Shown here: positions 46,593 through 57,229 of the stretch, piece after piece | Numbering within the stretch: the stretch's first letter is position 1 | Layout of the letters: every line of letters starts with the position of its first letter | Source of the DNA: Vicia villosa | Taxonomy: Eukaryota > Streptophyta > Magnoliopsida > Fabales > Fabaceae | Direction: 5' to 3' | NCBI RefSeq assembly: GCF_029867415.1 | Contig: NC_081182.1 | Span: 11,848,646 to 11,912,645, forward strand | DNA length: 64,000 bases | The notes under the pieces: model-generated | Databases searched by the model: none | What the model was told of the DNA's origin: nothing | What the model saw: the letters and a program-made list of their open reading frames with translations, nothing else | Made by a program: the position numbers and the translations under genes

Positions 46593-46664
46593 GCCGGTTC
46601 TAAGGTGCAAGCACTTAACCGTGTTTAGAAAAGATTCAGGAAGAGAAAAACGCTTCAGTAAAAG

Positions 46665-48392
46665 ATGGCTGGTGAAGTTCAAACAAATCCAACTGCATCT
46701 ACATCTGGCTCTGCTGAGCAATACAATGGTAACAATGGTTATACTAGACCACCAGTATTTGATGGTGAAAATTTTGAATACTGGAAAGATAAACTGGAAA
46801 GATACTTTCTTGGTCTGGATGCTAATCTATGGGATCTTCTGTTGGATGGTTACAAACATCCTGTTAAAGCTACTGGTGTAAGGCTCACGAGAAACGAAAT
46901 GACTGATGATCAAAAGAAAGATTTCAAAAATCATCACAAATGCAGGACTGTTTTGCTGAATGCTATCTATCATGCTGAGTATGAGAAGATATCTAACAGG
47001 GAAGCGACTCATGACATATATGAGTCCTTGAAAATGACTCCTGAAGGAAATGCTCAAGTTAAGGAGACCAAAGCTCTTGCACTAATCCATAAGTACGAAG
47101 CCTTCAAGATGGAGGATGATGAAGACATTGAGAAGATGTTTTCAAGATTTCAAACTCTGACTGCTGATTTAAGAGTTCTGGACAAAGGCTACACCAAAGC
47201 TGATCATGTAAAGAAGATCATCAGAAGCTTGCCCAGAAGATGGGGCCCAATGGTGACTGCATTCAAGATTGCGAAGAATCTGAATGAAGTTTCTTTGGAA
47301 GAGTTGATCAGTGCCCTGAGGAGTCATGAGATTGAACTTGACGCAAATGAACCTCAGAAGAAAGGTAAGTCTGTTGCATTAAAATCTAATTTTAAAAAAT
47401 GCACTAACGCTTTTCAGGCTGAAGAAGAAGATCCTGAAGAATCAGAATCTGAAGAAGAAGATGAACTGTCCATGATCTCCAGAAGGGTAAACCAACTCTG
47501 GAAGAGCAAGCAAAGGAAGTTCAGAAGCTTCAGAAGTTCAAAGAGATTTGAACGAGGAGAATCTTCTGGTGACAGAAGATCTGACAAGAAGAAGGCTGTC
47601 TGCTATGAGTGCAATGAGCCTGGACATTACAAGAACGAGTGTCCAAAACTTCAGAAGGAGAATCCCAAGAAGAAGTTTCATAAGAAGAAAGGTCTTATGG
47701 CAACATGGGATGATTCAGAATCAGACTCTGAAGATGAGCAGGCAAATCTGGCACTAATGGCCACAATGGATGGCAGATCAGAATCTACATCAGAATCAGA
47801 TTCTGAAGAGGTATTTTCTGAACTATCTAGAGAAGAGTTAGTTTCCAGTTTAACAGAACTTCTGGAACTCAAGGCTCATCTTAGTATCAAATACAAAAAG
47901 CTGAAAAAGCAGTTTGAATTTGAAACTAAGAAGCTGGAATTGGAAAATTCTGAACTGAAGGAAAAAGTTCTAAATCTATCCAAAGATAGTGGATCTCCTT
48001 CTGAAACAGAAAAACCCATTCCTAGCATGAATCATATTCTGAAAGAATATGACTCGAGCTTCAGAAAGTTCTTATCTAGAAGTATTGGCAGAAGTCATCT
48101 TGCTTCTATGATATATGGTGTTTCTGGAAACAGAAGGTTTGGTTTTGGCTATGAGGGTGATACCTCACATAAATTTGAACCTGTTGATGATCTGAAGATC
48201 ACATACAAGCCATTGTATGATCAGTTCAAATATGGCCATGCTCATGATATTAGGCTCACTTCACATGCACAGAAGTTTAACACTGTTCACACCAAGAAGC
48301 ATGTGACACATCCTAAGAAATATCATGCTGACAAACCTAAAGAATATCATGTTGTTCCTCCTGTTAAATATTTTGCTAAACCCAAGAACTAA
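46665..48392 (+). CDS. Copia Gag (UBN2/retrotran_gag with CCHC zinc knuckle)
   Basis: 575 residues from ATG 46665. The N-terminal Gag signature is RPPVFDGENFEYWKDKLERY (about 25-45), with SLKMTPEGNAQVKETKALAL and KIIRSLPRRWGPMVTAFKIA in the capsid-like part. An acidic stretch (EEEDPEESESEEEDE, about 250-265) precedes the zinc knuckle CYECNEPGHYKNEC (about 313-326, C-x2-C-x4-H-x4-C complete). A predicted coiled coil lies at about 395-440. Gag forms virus-like particles and binds element RNA. The frame ends early at TAA 48390-48392 because of one extra base nearby. In intact relatives gag continues into pol through the stretch now read in another frame (GPKKLWVPKEKIISVADIL). Confidence 0.9.
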   Translation: MAGEVQTNPTASTSGSAEQYNGNNGYTRPPVFDGENFEYWKDKLERYFLGLDANLWDLLLDGYKHPVKATGVRLTRNEMTDDQKKDFKNHHKCRTVLLNAIYHAEYEKISNREATHDIYESLKMTPEGNAQVKETKALALIHKYEAFKMEDDEDIEKMFSRFQTLTADLRVLDKGYTKADHVKKIIRSLPRRWGPMVTAFKIAKNLNEVSLEELISALRSHEIELDANEPQKKGKSVALKSNFKKCTNAFQAEEEDPEESESEEEDELSMISRRVNQLWKSKQRKFRSFRSSKRFERGESSGDRRSDKKKAVCYECNEPGHYKNECPKLQKENPKKKFHKKKGLMATWDDSESDSEDEQANLALMATMDGRSESTSESDSEEVFSELSREELVSSLTELLELKAHLSIKYKKLKKQFEFETKKLELENSELKEKVLNLSKDSGSPSETEKPIPSMNHILKEYDSSFRKFLSRSIGRSHLASMIYGVSGNRRFGFGYEGDTSHKFEPVDDLKITYKPLYDQFKYGHAHDIRLTSHAQKFNTVHTKKHVTHPKKYHADKPKEYHVVPPVKYFAKPKN

Positions 48393-48482
48393 CAAGAAAG
48401 GACCCAAGAAATTGTGGGTACCTAAGGAGAAGATAATTTCTGTTGCAGATATCCTTGGCGGCAAAGAGGACAAAAAAGCAAA

Positions 48483-51400
48483 ATGTCATGGTACCTGGAC
48501 TCTGGGTGCTCGCGACACATGACGGGAAGAAGGTCTACATTCCAAGACCTGGTGCTTAAACCAGGTGGAGAAATCAAGTTTGGAGGAGATCAGAAGGGCA
48601 AAATCATTGGCTCTGGAACCATAAGTCTTGGTAACTCTCCTTCCATAACTAATGTACTTCTTGTAGAAGGATTAACGCATAACTTATTGTCCATAAGTCA
48701 ATTAAGTGACAATGGTTATGATATAATCTTCAATCAAAAGTCTTGCAAGGCTGTAAGTCAGAAGGATGGCTCAATCCTATTTACAGGCAAGAGGAAGAAC
48801 AACATTTATAAGATTGATCTTTCTGATCTTGAGAAGCAGAAGGTGACTTGTCTTATGTCTGTTTCTGAAGAGCAATGGGTCTGGCACAGAAGATTAGGAC
48901 ATGCTAGTTTGAGAAAGATTTCTCAGATTATCAAACTAAATCTTGTCAGAGGACTCCCTAATCTGAAATATAAATCAGATGCTCTTTGTGAAGCATGTCA
49001 GAAGGGCAAGTTCTCCAGACCTGCATTCAAGTCTAAGAATGTTGTTTCTACCTCAAGGTCGTTAGAACTCTTGCACATTGATCTGTTTGGCCCAGTCAAA
49101 ACAACATCTGTCAGAGGGAAGAAATATGGATTAGTCATCGTTGATGATTATAGCCGTTGGACATGGGTAAAGTTCTTGAAACACAAGGATGAGTCTCATT
49201 CAGTATTCTTTGAATTCTGCACTCAGATCCAATCTGAGAAAGAGTGCAAAATCATAAAGGTCAGAAGTGATCATGGTGGTGAATTTGATAACAAATTCTT
49301 TGAGGAGTTCTTCAAAAAAAATGGTATTGCCCATGATTTCTCTTGTCCTAGAACTCCACAACAAAATGGAGTTGTAGAACGAAAGAATAGGACTCTACAA
49401 GAAATGGCCAGAACCATGATCAACGAAACCAATATGGCTAAGCACTTCTGGGCAGAAGCAATAAACACTGCATGTTATATTCAGAATAGAATCTCTATAA
49501 GACATACTCTAAATAAGACTCCTTATGAATTGTGGAAGAACAGAAAGCCCAACATTTCATATTTTCATCCTTTTGGATGTGTCTGTTTTATTCTGAACAC
49601 TAAAGATCATCTTGGTAAGTTTGATTCTAAGGCACAAAAGTGTTTCCTTCTTGGATATTCTGAACGCTCTAAAGGCTACAGAGTATACAATACTGAAACA
49701 TTGATTGTAGAAGAATCAATCAATATCAGGTTTGATGATAAGCTTGGTCTTGAAAAGCCAAAGCAGTTTGAGAATTTTGCAGATTTTGATATTGATATCT
49801 CAGAAGCAGTAGAACCAAGAAGCAATGCTGCAGAAGCTGATAGTCTCAAAAGCAATGGATCAGAAGATCAAGTTGCTGCATCTTTAGAGAATCTCAGGAT
49901 TTCTGAAGAGCCAACAATCAGAAGATCACCTATACTTGCTTCAGCTCATTCAGAAGATGTGATCCTTGGAAAGAAAGACGATCCCATCAGAACAAGGGCA
50001 TTCCTTAAGAACAATGCAGAATGTCAATTAGGTCTTGTTTCTTTGATCGAGCCAACTTCTGTTGATCAAGCTCTAGAAGATCCAGACTGGATAATTGCCA
50101 TGCAAGAAGAACTCAATCTGTTTACAAGGAATGATGTATGGGACTTGGTTCCTAGACCAAAAGGATTTAACATCATTGACACCAAGTGGGTATTCAGAAA
50201 CAAGCTAAGCGAGAAGGGAGAAGTGGTACGAAACAAAGCCAGACTGGTTGCTCAAGGTTATAGTCAGCAAGAAGGGATTGACTACACAGAAACCTTTGCA
50301 CCAGTGGCCAGGTTAGAATCTATTCGTCTATTAATTTCTTTTGCCACTCAACACAGCATCACTCTTTATCAGATGGATGTTAACAGTGCCTTCTTAAATG
50401 GTTACATAGATGAAGAAGTTTATGTCCATCAACCTCCTGGTTTTGAAGACTCCATGTCTCCAAATCATGTTTTTAAATTAAAGAAATCATTATACGGATT
50501 GAAACAAGCTCCTAGAGCTTGGTATGAACGTTTGAGTTCTTTCCTTCTGGAAAATGGTTTCACTAGAGGAAAAGTGGACACTACTCTCTTCTGTAAAACA
50601 TTTAAAAAGGATATTTTAATTTGTCAAATATATGTTGATGATATTATCTTTGGAACATCTAATGCTACACTTGGAAAGGAGTTTGCTGAGTCTATGCAGG
50701 CTGAGTTTGAGATGAGCATGATGGGTGAACTCAAGTATTTCCTTGGGATTCAAATCAATCAAACATCAGAAGGAACCTATGTTCATCAAACGAAGTATGT
50801 GAAAGAACTTCTGAAGAAGTTTAATCTTTCTAAATGCAAAGAAGCCAAAACTCCTATGCATCCAACATGTGTCCTAGGTAAGGATGAGGTAAGTAAGAAG
50901 GTAGATCAGAAGTTGTACAGAGGTATGATTGGATCTCTTCTATACCTAACTGCTTCTAAACCTGACATTCTCTTCAGTGTTTGTTTGTGTGCTAGATTCC
51001 AATCAGATCCAAGAGAGTCTCATTTAACTGCGGTTAAGAGAATTATGAGGTATCTGAAAGGTACTACTAATGTTGGTTTAGTTTACAGAAGATCCAAAGA
51101 TTACAACTTAGTAGGATTCTGTGATGCTGACTATGCTGGAGATAGAATAGAAAGGAAGAGTACTTCTGGAAGTTGTCAATTTCTTGGAAGTCACCTGATC
51201 TCATGGTACAGCAAGAAGCAAGCTACTATTGCCCTCTCAACAACAGAAGCAGAATATGTTGCTGCTGCTGGATGTAGCACACAAATGCTCTGGATGAGAA
51301 GTCAGCTAGAAGATTATCAGATATATGAGAGTAACATTCCTATTTTCTGTGATAATACTTCTGCTATATGTTTATCTAAGAATCCTATCTTACATTCAAA

Positions 51401-51578
51401 AGCTAAACATATTGAGATTAAACATCATTTCATAAGGGACTATGTTCAGAAGGGTGTTATATCTTTAAACTTTGTGGATACAGACCATCAATGGGCTGAT
51501 ATCTTTACAAAACCCCTGGCTGAAGATAGGTTTAAGTTCATTCTGAAGAATATCAGTATGGATGTATGCCCAGAATGA
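48483..51578 (+). CDS. Copia Pol: protease, integrase, reverse transcriptase, RNase H
   Basis: 1031 residues counted from the first in-frame ATG, which in an intact element would be an internal Met. Protease active site WYLDSGCSRHMTG (D6-S-G). Pre-integrase zinc region WHRRLGHASL ... CEACQKGK (about 137-178). Integrase core D-D-E: HIDLFGP (about 200), RSDHGGEFDN (about 263) and QQNGVVERKNRT (about 300). Reverse transcriptase with QMDVNSAFLNGYI and catalytic IYVDDIIFGT (about 716-725). RNase H from GFCDADYAGD (about 878) to QWADIFTKPLAEDRF near the end. No internal stops, so enzymes look intact. Expression in this copy is doubtful because two 1-base indels uncouple it from gag; readthrough or internal initiation would be needed. 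Confidence 0.92.
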   Translation: MSWYLDSGCSRHMTGRRSTFQDLVLKPGGEIKFGGDQKGKIIGSGTISLGNSPSITNVLLVEGLTHNLLSISQLSDNGYDIIFNQKSCKAVSQKDGSILFTGKRKNNIYKIDLSDLEKQKVTCLMSVSEEQWVWHRRLGHASLRKISQIIKLNLVRGLPNLKYKSDALCEACQKGKFSRPAFKSKNVVSTSRSLELLHIDLFGPVKTTSVRGKKYGLVIVDDYSRWTWVKFLKHKDESHSVFFEFCTQIQSEKECKIIKVRSDHGGEFDNKFFEEFFKKNGIAHDFSCPRTPQQNGVVERKNRTLQEMARTMINETNMAKHFWAEAINTACYIQNRISIRHTLNKTPYELWKNRKPNISYFHPFGCVCFILNTKDHLGKFDSKAQKCFLLGYSERSKGYRVYNTETLIVEESINIRFDDKLGLEKPKQFENFADFDIDISEAVEPRSNAAEADSLKSNGSEDQVAASLENLRISEEPTIRRSPILASAHSEDVILGKKDDPIRTRAFLKNNAECQLGLVSLIEPTSVDQALEDPDWIIAMQEELNLFTRNDVWDLVPRPKGFNIIDTKWVFRNKLSEKGEVVRNKARLVAQGYSQQEGIDYTETFAPVARLESIRLLISFATQHSITLYQMDVNSAFLNGYIDEEVYVHQPPGFEDSMSPNHVFKLKKSLYGLKQAPRAWYERLSSFLLENGFTRGKVDTTLFCKTFKKDILICQIYVDDIIFGTSNATLGKEFAESMQAEFEMSMMGELKYFLGIQINQTSEGTYVHQTKYVKELLKKFNLSKCKEAKTPMHPTCVLGKDEVSKKVDQKLYRGMIGSLLYLTASKPDILFSVCLCARFQSDPRESHLTAVKRIMRYLKGTTNVGLVYRRSKDYNLVGFCDADYAGDRIERKSTSGSCQFLGSHLISWYSKKQATIALSTTEAEYVAAAGCSTQMLWMRSQLEDYQIYESNIPIFCDNTSAICLSKNPILHSKAKHIEIKHHFIRDYVQKGVISLNFVDTDHQWADIFTKPLAEDRFKFILKNISMDVCPE

Positions 51579-52011
51579 GAAGATGAGAAAATCTTATGTA
51601 TGGCTATCTTCTGAAATGAGATTGGATTAATGTTTTATAAGAAGTTCTGATCTTAAATCAATTAGAAGTAGTGACTCGTTTATTACTAACGTTTCATTGT
51701 CTAAGTTGATTCAGAATATCTTTTATAGTAAATACAGCTGTATCTAGCTTTCCAGATGGTAACACGTGTCTATCCTATTTGGACAAGCGTGCGTGCAGTT
51801 GAGGAGGCGCCTTTCATAGGTAACTGTTCTATCACTTCATTTGTCATAGTTTCTCTCTCCTCTTGTCACGTAACATTAAATGCCATTCATCATTTCTTTT
51901 ATTTTCTTTTTCGTTTTTATATCCGTCAAACGTTTCCCTTCCCAAGAACGTTTCCTTCCCCACATTCCCTCTATTTATTTCTCCATTTCTTTGCATTCTT
52001 CAATCAATCTT

Positions 52012-52062
<51 letters not shown>

Positions 52063-53684
52063 ACTTTTCTATGAATATCTTTTGCGTAAACCCTAGTTCA
52101 TTCTTCATCGATCTAGCGTTCATCATGAATCCTTCGCCTAGTTCCCTTCATCAAAACTTTAAACCAATTGAAGAAACTAAGTCTCAAAAGTGGCTGATCT
52201 ATTTGAATAGAACGGATGGAAGGGTTAATAGGTTACAGGATGAGAAACATATCTCGGGATGGCATTCCAAGTTTTTCTCAAGTTAGATCTCTTCTTTGAT
52301 GCTGTTATCAACATTTGTCCAAAGGAAGAAGACTTTCTTGAGATATTGGATGAAGTTAGGTTCCATAAGGACTTAACTTCTATGTTAAGGGAAAGCCCAT
52401 CTGAGAATACGCTCTCTCCTGGTGAACTGTTCTCAGTTCCTCCCTTGTATTCATTTACTTCTTTCTCTGGGAGCTGCTCAGGCATGCAGAGTTTCAAGAT
52501 TTGATGGCCAAGCAAGAGCAAGAACAACGCTGGGATTCATGATATGCTGGCTTAGATTAGGACTAGGCTAGGGTTGTAGTCTTTGTTTCCTTGTAGTTTT
52601 CCTTGCTTGTTGCACTTGTGTATCAGCATACATCTTTTGTAATCCTGTTTGGTTAATCAATGAAAAGTTTATTCTGCATAACCCTTGTACTTCTGCTTTT
52701 TATCAATGATTATTTGTTTTCTTTCCATTTGTCCTGTGCTTACATTTGAATCTTTTACATTCTTTTTGATGTTATGACAAAAAGGGGGAGAAATAATGAT
52801 AAATGATTTGATTTATATTAGCAGTTGCTGGGAAGAAAGCCCCCACATTACTAACAGAAGCTGCAAGCTTCATATGTTTCTAAGTTGTTTTGCAGGATTG
52901 AAAGCTCAACATTAGAAGCAAAATCATGAGGAATCGCAAATTCTGTAAAAGGAATATGCTCTTGGATTCTTGAAGCAAGCTGAGTGCTATGAAGCTTCAG
53001 GATCAGAAGCAAGAAGGAAGAATGTTCAGATATTCTGATGATAGAATATGTTCTGATACATTCTATTTGGCTTATATGGCTCTGATACATATTATGTGTT
53101 CCGAAACATATTTTATGTTCCGATTCATTCATGCTGACTTTTGTCGTTTAGTTTTGTTCTGTAACATTTCAGGATGTAGAGATGCTCTAATGATGCTCTG
53201 GTACATTCAACAATGTTCTGATACAATCTAGCATGAAGTGATGTAAGAAGAAATTCAAGCTCTGAAGCTGTCCGCTGGAAGCAAAAATCAGAAGCTGTGA
53301 ATGTTCTGAGGATCAAAGAAATTCAAGTTCTGATGCTGTCCGATGGAAGCAGGTATCAGAAGCTGTGAATGTTCTGAGGATCTAAAGAAATTCAATGTTC
53401 TGAAGCTGTCCTATGGAAGCAGAAATCAGAAGCAGTGAATGTTTTGAAGTTCAAGCATATGTGAACGTCTCTACTGAAATACTCAGGGAAGTCTTTTATT
53501 TATAAAATTCTTCTTGTATTAATTTCAGGGGGAGATTATTCATCTTATGGGGAGATTGTTAATCTCAGGGGGAGACACATTCACATTATGTTTATATGCT
53601 TATGCTATAACTGTGTAATTGTCTTTTGTCGTCTGTTATTCTGATTGCAAATTCATATCATTTATATATGTTTTTGTCATCATC
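51579..53684 (+). other. 3' region of the SIRE-type element, gene-like but not coding
   Basis: In SIRE elements this place can hold an envelope-like frame; none is intact here. 51750-52700 looks like a host transcript: a CT-rich leader with a (TC)n tract, a start-like ATGAATCCTTCGCC (52125), a short frame broken after about 50 residues, another frame at 52259-52504 (FLKLDLFFDAVINICPKEED), then 'ctttgtttccttgtagttttc' and 'aatcaatgaaaagttt', as in plant 3' ends. 52900-53470 repeats 'aagaaattcaa.ttctgaagctgtcc' about three times (spacing near 65 bp). Several extra polypurine tracts follow. Confidence 0.5.
52014..52060 (+). repeat. (TC)n microsatellite
   Basis: Almost pure CT/TC tract; frames through it give meaningless SLSLSL runs. 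Confidence 0.95.
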
Positions 53685-53698
53685 AAAAAGGGGGAGAT
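53685..53698 (+). other. Polypurine tract before the 3' LTR
   Basis: 'aaaaagggggagat' directly precedes TGTTAGAAC. Related tracts occur upstream at 52779-52792, 53526-53537, 53549-53556 and 53566-53574; one of them is followed by 'tgttaa', mimicking the LTR junction. Confidence 0.85.
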
Positions 53699-54917
53699 TG
53701 TTAGAACAAGAATTGTTCTGATCAATAATCTTAGTTTTGATGATAACAATGTATATGAATTTTGCTCTAGATAATGTGGTACTCTAATCCTATGCAATTT
53801 CCCTTTCAGGAAATATATAAAGAGTATGCACAAATCAACGCTAAGAAGCTTTGACTCAGAAGGTTCAGTATGCAACTTCAGCACATGGTCTGGCAAGACA
53901 TCAGAAGATGGTCAAGCAGAATCAGAACATGGTCTATTAAAAGCATCATAAGAACTTGAGTTCAGAAGCAGAAGCACTGAAGTCATGGAATCACGCTCAG
54001 AAGCATATCAAGATCAGAAGATCAAAAGATGCTCTGCACCAAGCTGTATGTACTCTGATGATTTTCAACGTAGTATTTACAAAGATCAAATCAGAATCAA
54101 GTACTAGATGGCAGGCTACGCTGACTGACAAAAGGAACGTTAGAAGCTATTAAAGGCAATGTCAGTAGTCACAGCAAAAGCAAGGCTCGAGGTAGTTGAC
54201 AAAACAATGAAACATTAAATGCAATGCTGTACGGAATACGCAAAGCATTAAATGCTCCCAACGGTCATCTTCTCAAAACGCCTATAAATATGAAGTTCTG
54301 ATGAGAAGCAAGGTTACAAATCCTAAACGAACTTATTCTGAAAAACTTGCTGAAACGCTGTTCAACTCAAAGCTCAGAAACTTCATCTTCAACCTCACTA
54401 CATTACTGTTGTAATACTTTAGTGAGTCTAAGCTTAAATCTGTAAGAGAAATATCACAATTTGTGATTATCGCTTTTAAGAAGCAATTGTAATACTCTTA
54501 GAATTGATTACATTAATTTGTAAGTAACTAGAGTGATCAAGTGTTGATCAGGATACTCTAGGAAGTCTTAGCTTGTGTCTAAGCAGTTGTAATTAGAGTG
54601 ATCACGTGGTGGTCAGGATACTCTAAGAAAGTCTTAGCTTGTGTCTAAGCATTTGTTCCTAGAGTGATCAGGTTGTGATCAAAAGACTCTAGAAGACTTA
54701 GAAGTTGTCTAAGTGGAAAACCATTGTAATCTTGTGTGATTAGTGGATTAAATCCTCAGTTGAGGTAAATCACCTTGTATAGGGTGGACTGGAGTAGTTT
54801 AGTTAACAACGAACCAGGATAAAAATACTTGTGCAAATTATTTTTATCTTACGAGTTTTTGAAACTACACTTATTCAACCCCCCCCCCCCCCTTTCTAAG
54901 TGTTTTTCTATCCTTCA
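53699..54917 (+). repeat. 3' LTR of the SIRE-type element
   Basis: Same ends as the 5' LTR; longer by a C run near 54880-54893 (about fourteen C against six). About 14 substitutions relative to the 5' LTR by eye. Confidence 0.92.
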
Positions 54918-55261
54918 AATGTCTGGCACATTAGACCCTTCAAATAACCTGTAGGCAAAAGTCAATGGAGTAGGTTTCTCGCTTTTCACATCTGCAGGCT
55001 TAATGATGTTTGGACGGGGTTAGAAGCTTTCTTCTTCTTTGAGTCATTTTACTTGAATTTGGTTCCGAAGACATCCACATGAACAATCATCCTGAGTGCC
55101 ACAACATCTTGAATCAACTTGATATCATCATCATTTTTGTTTGACATAGAAACCCTAGATTTCTTTGAGGAGGGATTTTCTTGTAGATTGTCTCCAAACA
55201 TTTTCACTCCATGAATATTTGTGATAGGAGTGAGTTTAATAGACTTGGTGTCCTCCATTTT
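54918..55261 (-). pseudogene. Coding-like remnant, part 1, split by the SIRE-type element
   Basis: The minus-strand frame starts at ATG 55258 (MEDTKSIKLTPITNIHGVKM), runs through SRVSMSNKNDDDIKLIQDVV and stops at 55049. Shifted pieces continue to the insertion junction and resume at 45366-44984. No domain is recognisable. Together the pieces form one older, probably retroelement-derived, reading unit transcribed leftwards. Function unknown. Confidence 0.4.
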
Positions 55262-55589
55262 CTAACTCATTATCAACTTTGTTTGAATGGTAAACAAGAA
55301 GAAGTTATGTTTAGGGCAAAAGAGAGAGACTGATGTTTTTCAAATGAGAAGGCTTATATGAGTTTTGAAAATACCATATAATGAAATAGTGCCCATTTTG
55401 TAGAGTGGTAATAATCACATGAAAGAGAAAATTTCCTTTTACCCACCTCTTTAGTAATAACTTCTCAATCTCACAAATGACACAAGTTCCCTTTAACGAC
55501 TTAACTTCAATTTTATTATGCGAATAATCCTTGTAATTTTGTGTATGTCTAACTTTATATTCAAGCAAGTGATTGACTTCTTTAATAGG
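55262..55589. other. Spacer, nothing recognised
   Basis: Upstream of the minus-strand remnant; AT-rich, no repeat or gene seen. Confidence 0.4.
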
Positions 55590-56290
55590 GTTTTTCTTGG
55601 TTTAGAGGGTGTAGCTTGTGCTTTTCGCTCTAGAATCCTTGAATTGTTTGCCCATTTTTTCGTGATTTGTGATGTAGTGGTATCTGTTTGGTATAGAATT
55701 TTTAGATGGTCAAGTTTGTCTGTAGTTTCTCATAGAAATCTACTGACTCTATTTTAGATGTTTTTCTTTCGTGGTGGTCATGTTAGGCTTCGTGAGGGAG
55801 TCTTATGATTTGGCATGTTGTGGTCTGGACAATTTGGAAATCTCAGAATAATATTGTGTTCTCAGGTAAATTATTAACTTCGTGGAAAACATGAGTATCC
55901 TTTTGGCTTCTAAATGATACCTTAGTAGGTCTGTGGAGAACTCACATGGTTTTTCGACTTGCCTCGAAAACCCTATAAGGCATTTGAGCTAATATTAGCT
56001 TGAGTGACTTCTGCCTCTTCTTAGTGTGTTCTTGTTGCTTCGGTGGAGTTTGGTTTCTGTCTGTACTAGTCCTTAATTGGGAAACTCTAACAAGTTTTCT
56101 TCTCGGCTGCTCTTTCTTTTGTTTTTCAAATTTTTCCCCTCCCTTTTGTTTTGGAGTTTTAGTTTGGGTGCTTTTGTTTTCGGTGGTTGTGTTGCTTTTA
56201 TTGTTATTTTTGTATTTATTTTGTTTGGTTGGTTGTTTTGATAACTCTTAGTGTCTTTTCCAACCTTTCCTTATTGCTTTTGAAAAATAT
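55590..56290 (+). pseudogene. LINE 3'-end fragment with 3' untranslated tail
   Basis: Plus-strand reading across one stop gives LELFAHFFVICDVVVSVWYR, then FFRGGHVRLREGVL and, in a shifted frame, a W..W..RN-type stretch. This is the C-terminal zf-RVT part of plant LINE ORF2. It is followed by a T/G-rich tail ('ttgtttggttggttgttttg') like LINE 3' UTRs. It is truncated at the 5' side and not related to the LINE at 59343-64000 by orientation. Confidence 0.55.
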
Positions 56291-57198
56291 ATAAAGGTAT
56301 TTGCCTTTCTTATATTCATCGTATCATTTTCTATCAAACTAATTCAGTTGGTGCTATAAATAATTCATACGAAGTTGTGATCCTCGTTAGTATAAACGAA
56401 TTAGTGGCATGGCATGGCATGTTTGTTATTTGGGAGTATTACGTGAGACGTGGTCCACATGGACACTAATGGTTCGTAATCATGAATAATAGTGGATTCC
56501 TCTTCATCGAGGGGAAGAAGAAGTCATGCAAAGTCCCTAACTACTTCTCTCAAATTTCTTTACTTACTATTCAACCTAATTATCCGCTTATTTAATTGCT
56601 TAATGGAACTTAAATTATTGCTCTACATTGTTTTCTAAATAATAGAACAATAAAAGGTAAGCGTCCTTTTTACCCTTTTAGATTATACCTTGGACATTCC
56701 TTTAAACTAGTAGATGATGATATACAAGGAATAAGTCCCCACATTATAATGCCCCTAGCTTTTTTTCTTTTCTTTCAAAAAAGAAACAAAAGAATAAAGG
56801 GTAGGACGCAAAGAGCATGTACCTTTTTGAAAGGTTATAGGACAGAAAAGATGTTCCTTTTGTATCTTCTCAAGTCAATTTCTCGAAATCAAACACTTTT
56901 CAATAATGACTTCACCGATTTTTCCCTCTTCAATATTGTATTCTTTAGCTAAGACAGTACTTTTAGCCCTGGTTTTCACTTTACACTGTTTTTTTAATAC
57001 AGATTCACTGTTTAGCTTAGTTGAACGGTGAATTTGGCATCAGGATTCACAAGTGATGACATGCATATTGGGTACGGCACCTTCAACAAACTAGTAAAGC
57101 TATGGTCAAAACTTTTTTTTTTTTTGAAAAGCATAGTGAAAGCTTAGTTATGCAGCAGAAGAACTCTTCATTTTATTTTTCAAATCATACGGGTAACA
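56291..57198. other. Spacer, nothing recognised
   Basis: No domain-bearing frame. A 67-codon frame (56749-56952) lacks known similarity. Contains 'ggcatggcatggcatg' (56405) and a T run at 57110-57125. Confidence 0.4.
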
Positions 57199-57220
57199 AA
57201 CCCGTGCATACGCACGGGTT
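57199..57220 (-). other. GC-rich hairpin, Helitron-3'-end-like
   Basis: 'aacccgtgc' and 'gcacgggtt' form a perfect 9-bp stem around a 4-base loop, a form common just inside Helitron 3' ends. On the minus strand it is followed by TGTTACCCGT rather than the canonical CTRR, so the terminus is mutated or this is something else. Confidence 0.35.
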
Positions 57221-57229
57221 CTGTTCGGT

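Larger units (their letters stand above)
45367..54917 (+). mobile_element. SIRE/Maximus-type Ty1/copia retrotransposon, nearly complete
   Basis: 9.55 kb: 5' LTR 45367-46578, primer site 46581-46592, gag 46665-48392, pol 48483-51578, 2.1-kb 3' region, polypurine tract 53685-53698, 3' LTR 53699-54917. The flanks both read 'aatgtc' (45361-45366 and 54918-54923), a target duplication of 5-6 bp. By eye the LTRs differ at about 14 bases (about 1.2%) plus length of a C run. Domain order protease, integrase, reverse transcriptase, RNase H defines Ty1/copia; length, LTR text and long 3' region fit SIRE/Maximus. Two small indels separate gag from pol, so this copy is probably not autonomous. Confidence 0.93.

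Noticed and set aside
51756..52286. 176-codon frame (+) in the SIRE 3' region as an envelope-like protein
   Set aside because: Dominated by the (TC)n tract (SLSLSL) and lacking the hydrophobic and coiled-coil order expected; treated as gene-like but non-coding.
52779..52792. LTR boundary at the first polypurine tract
   Set aside because: Not followed by the LTR start TGTTAGAAC; the true junction is at 53698/53699.
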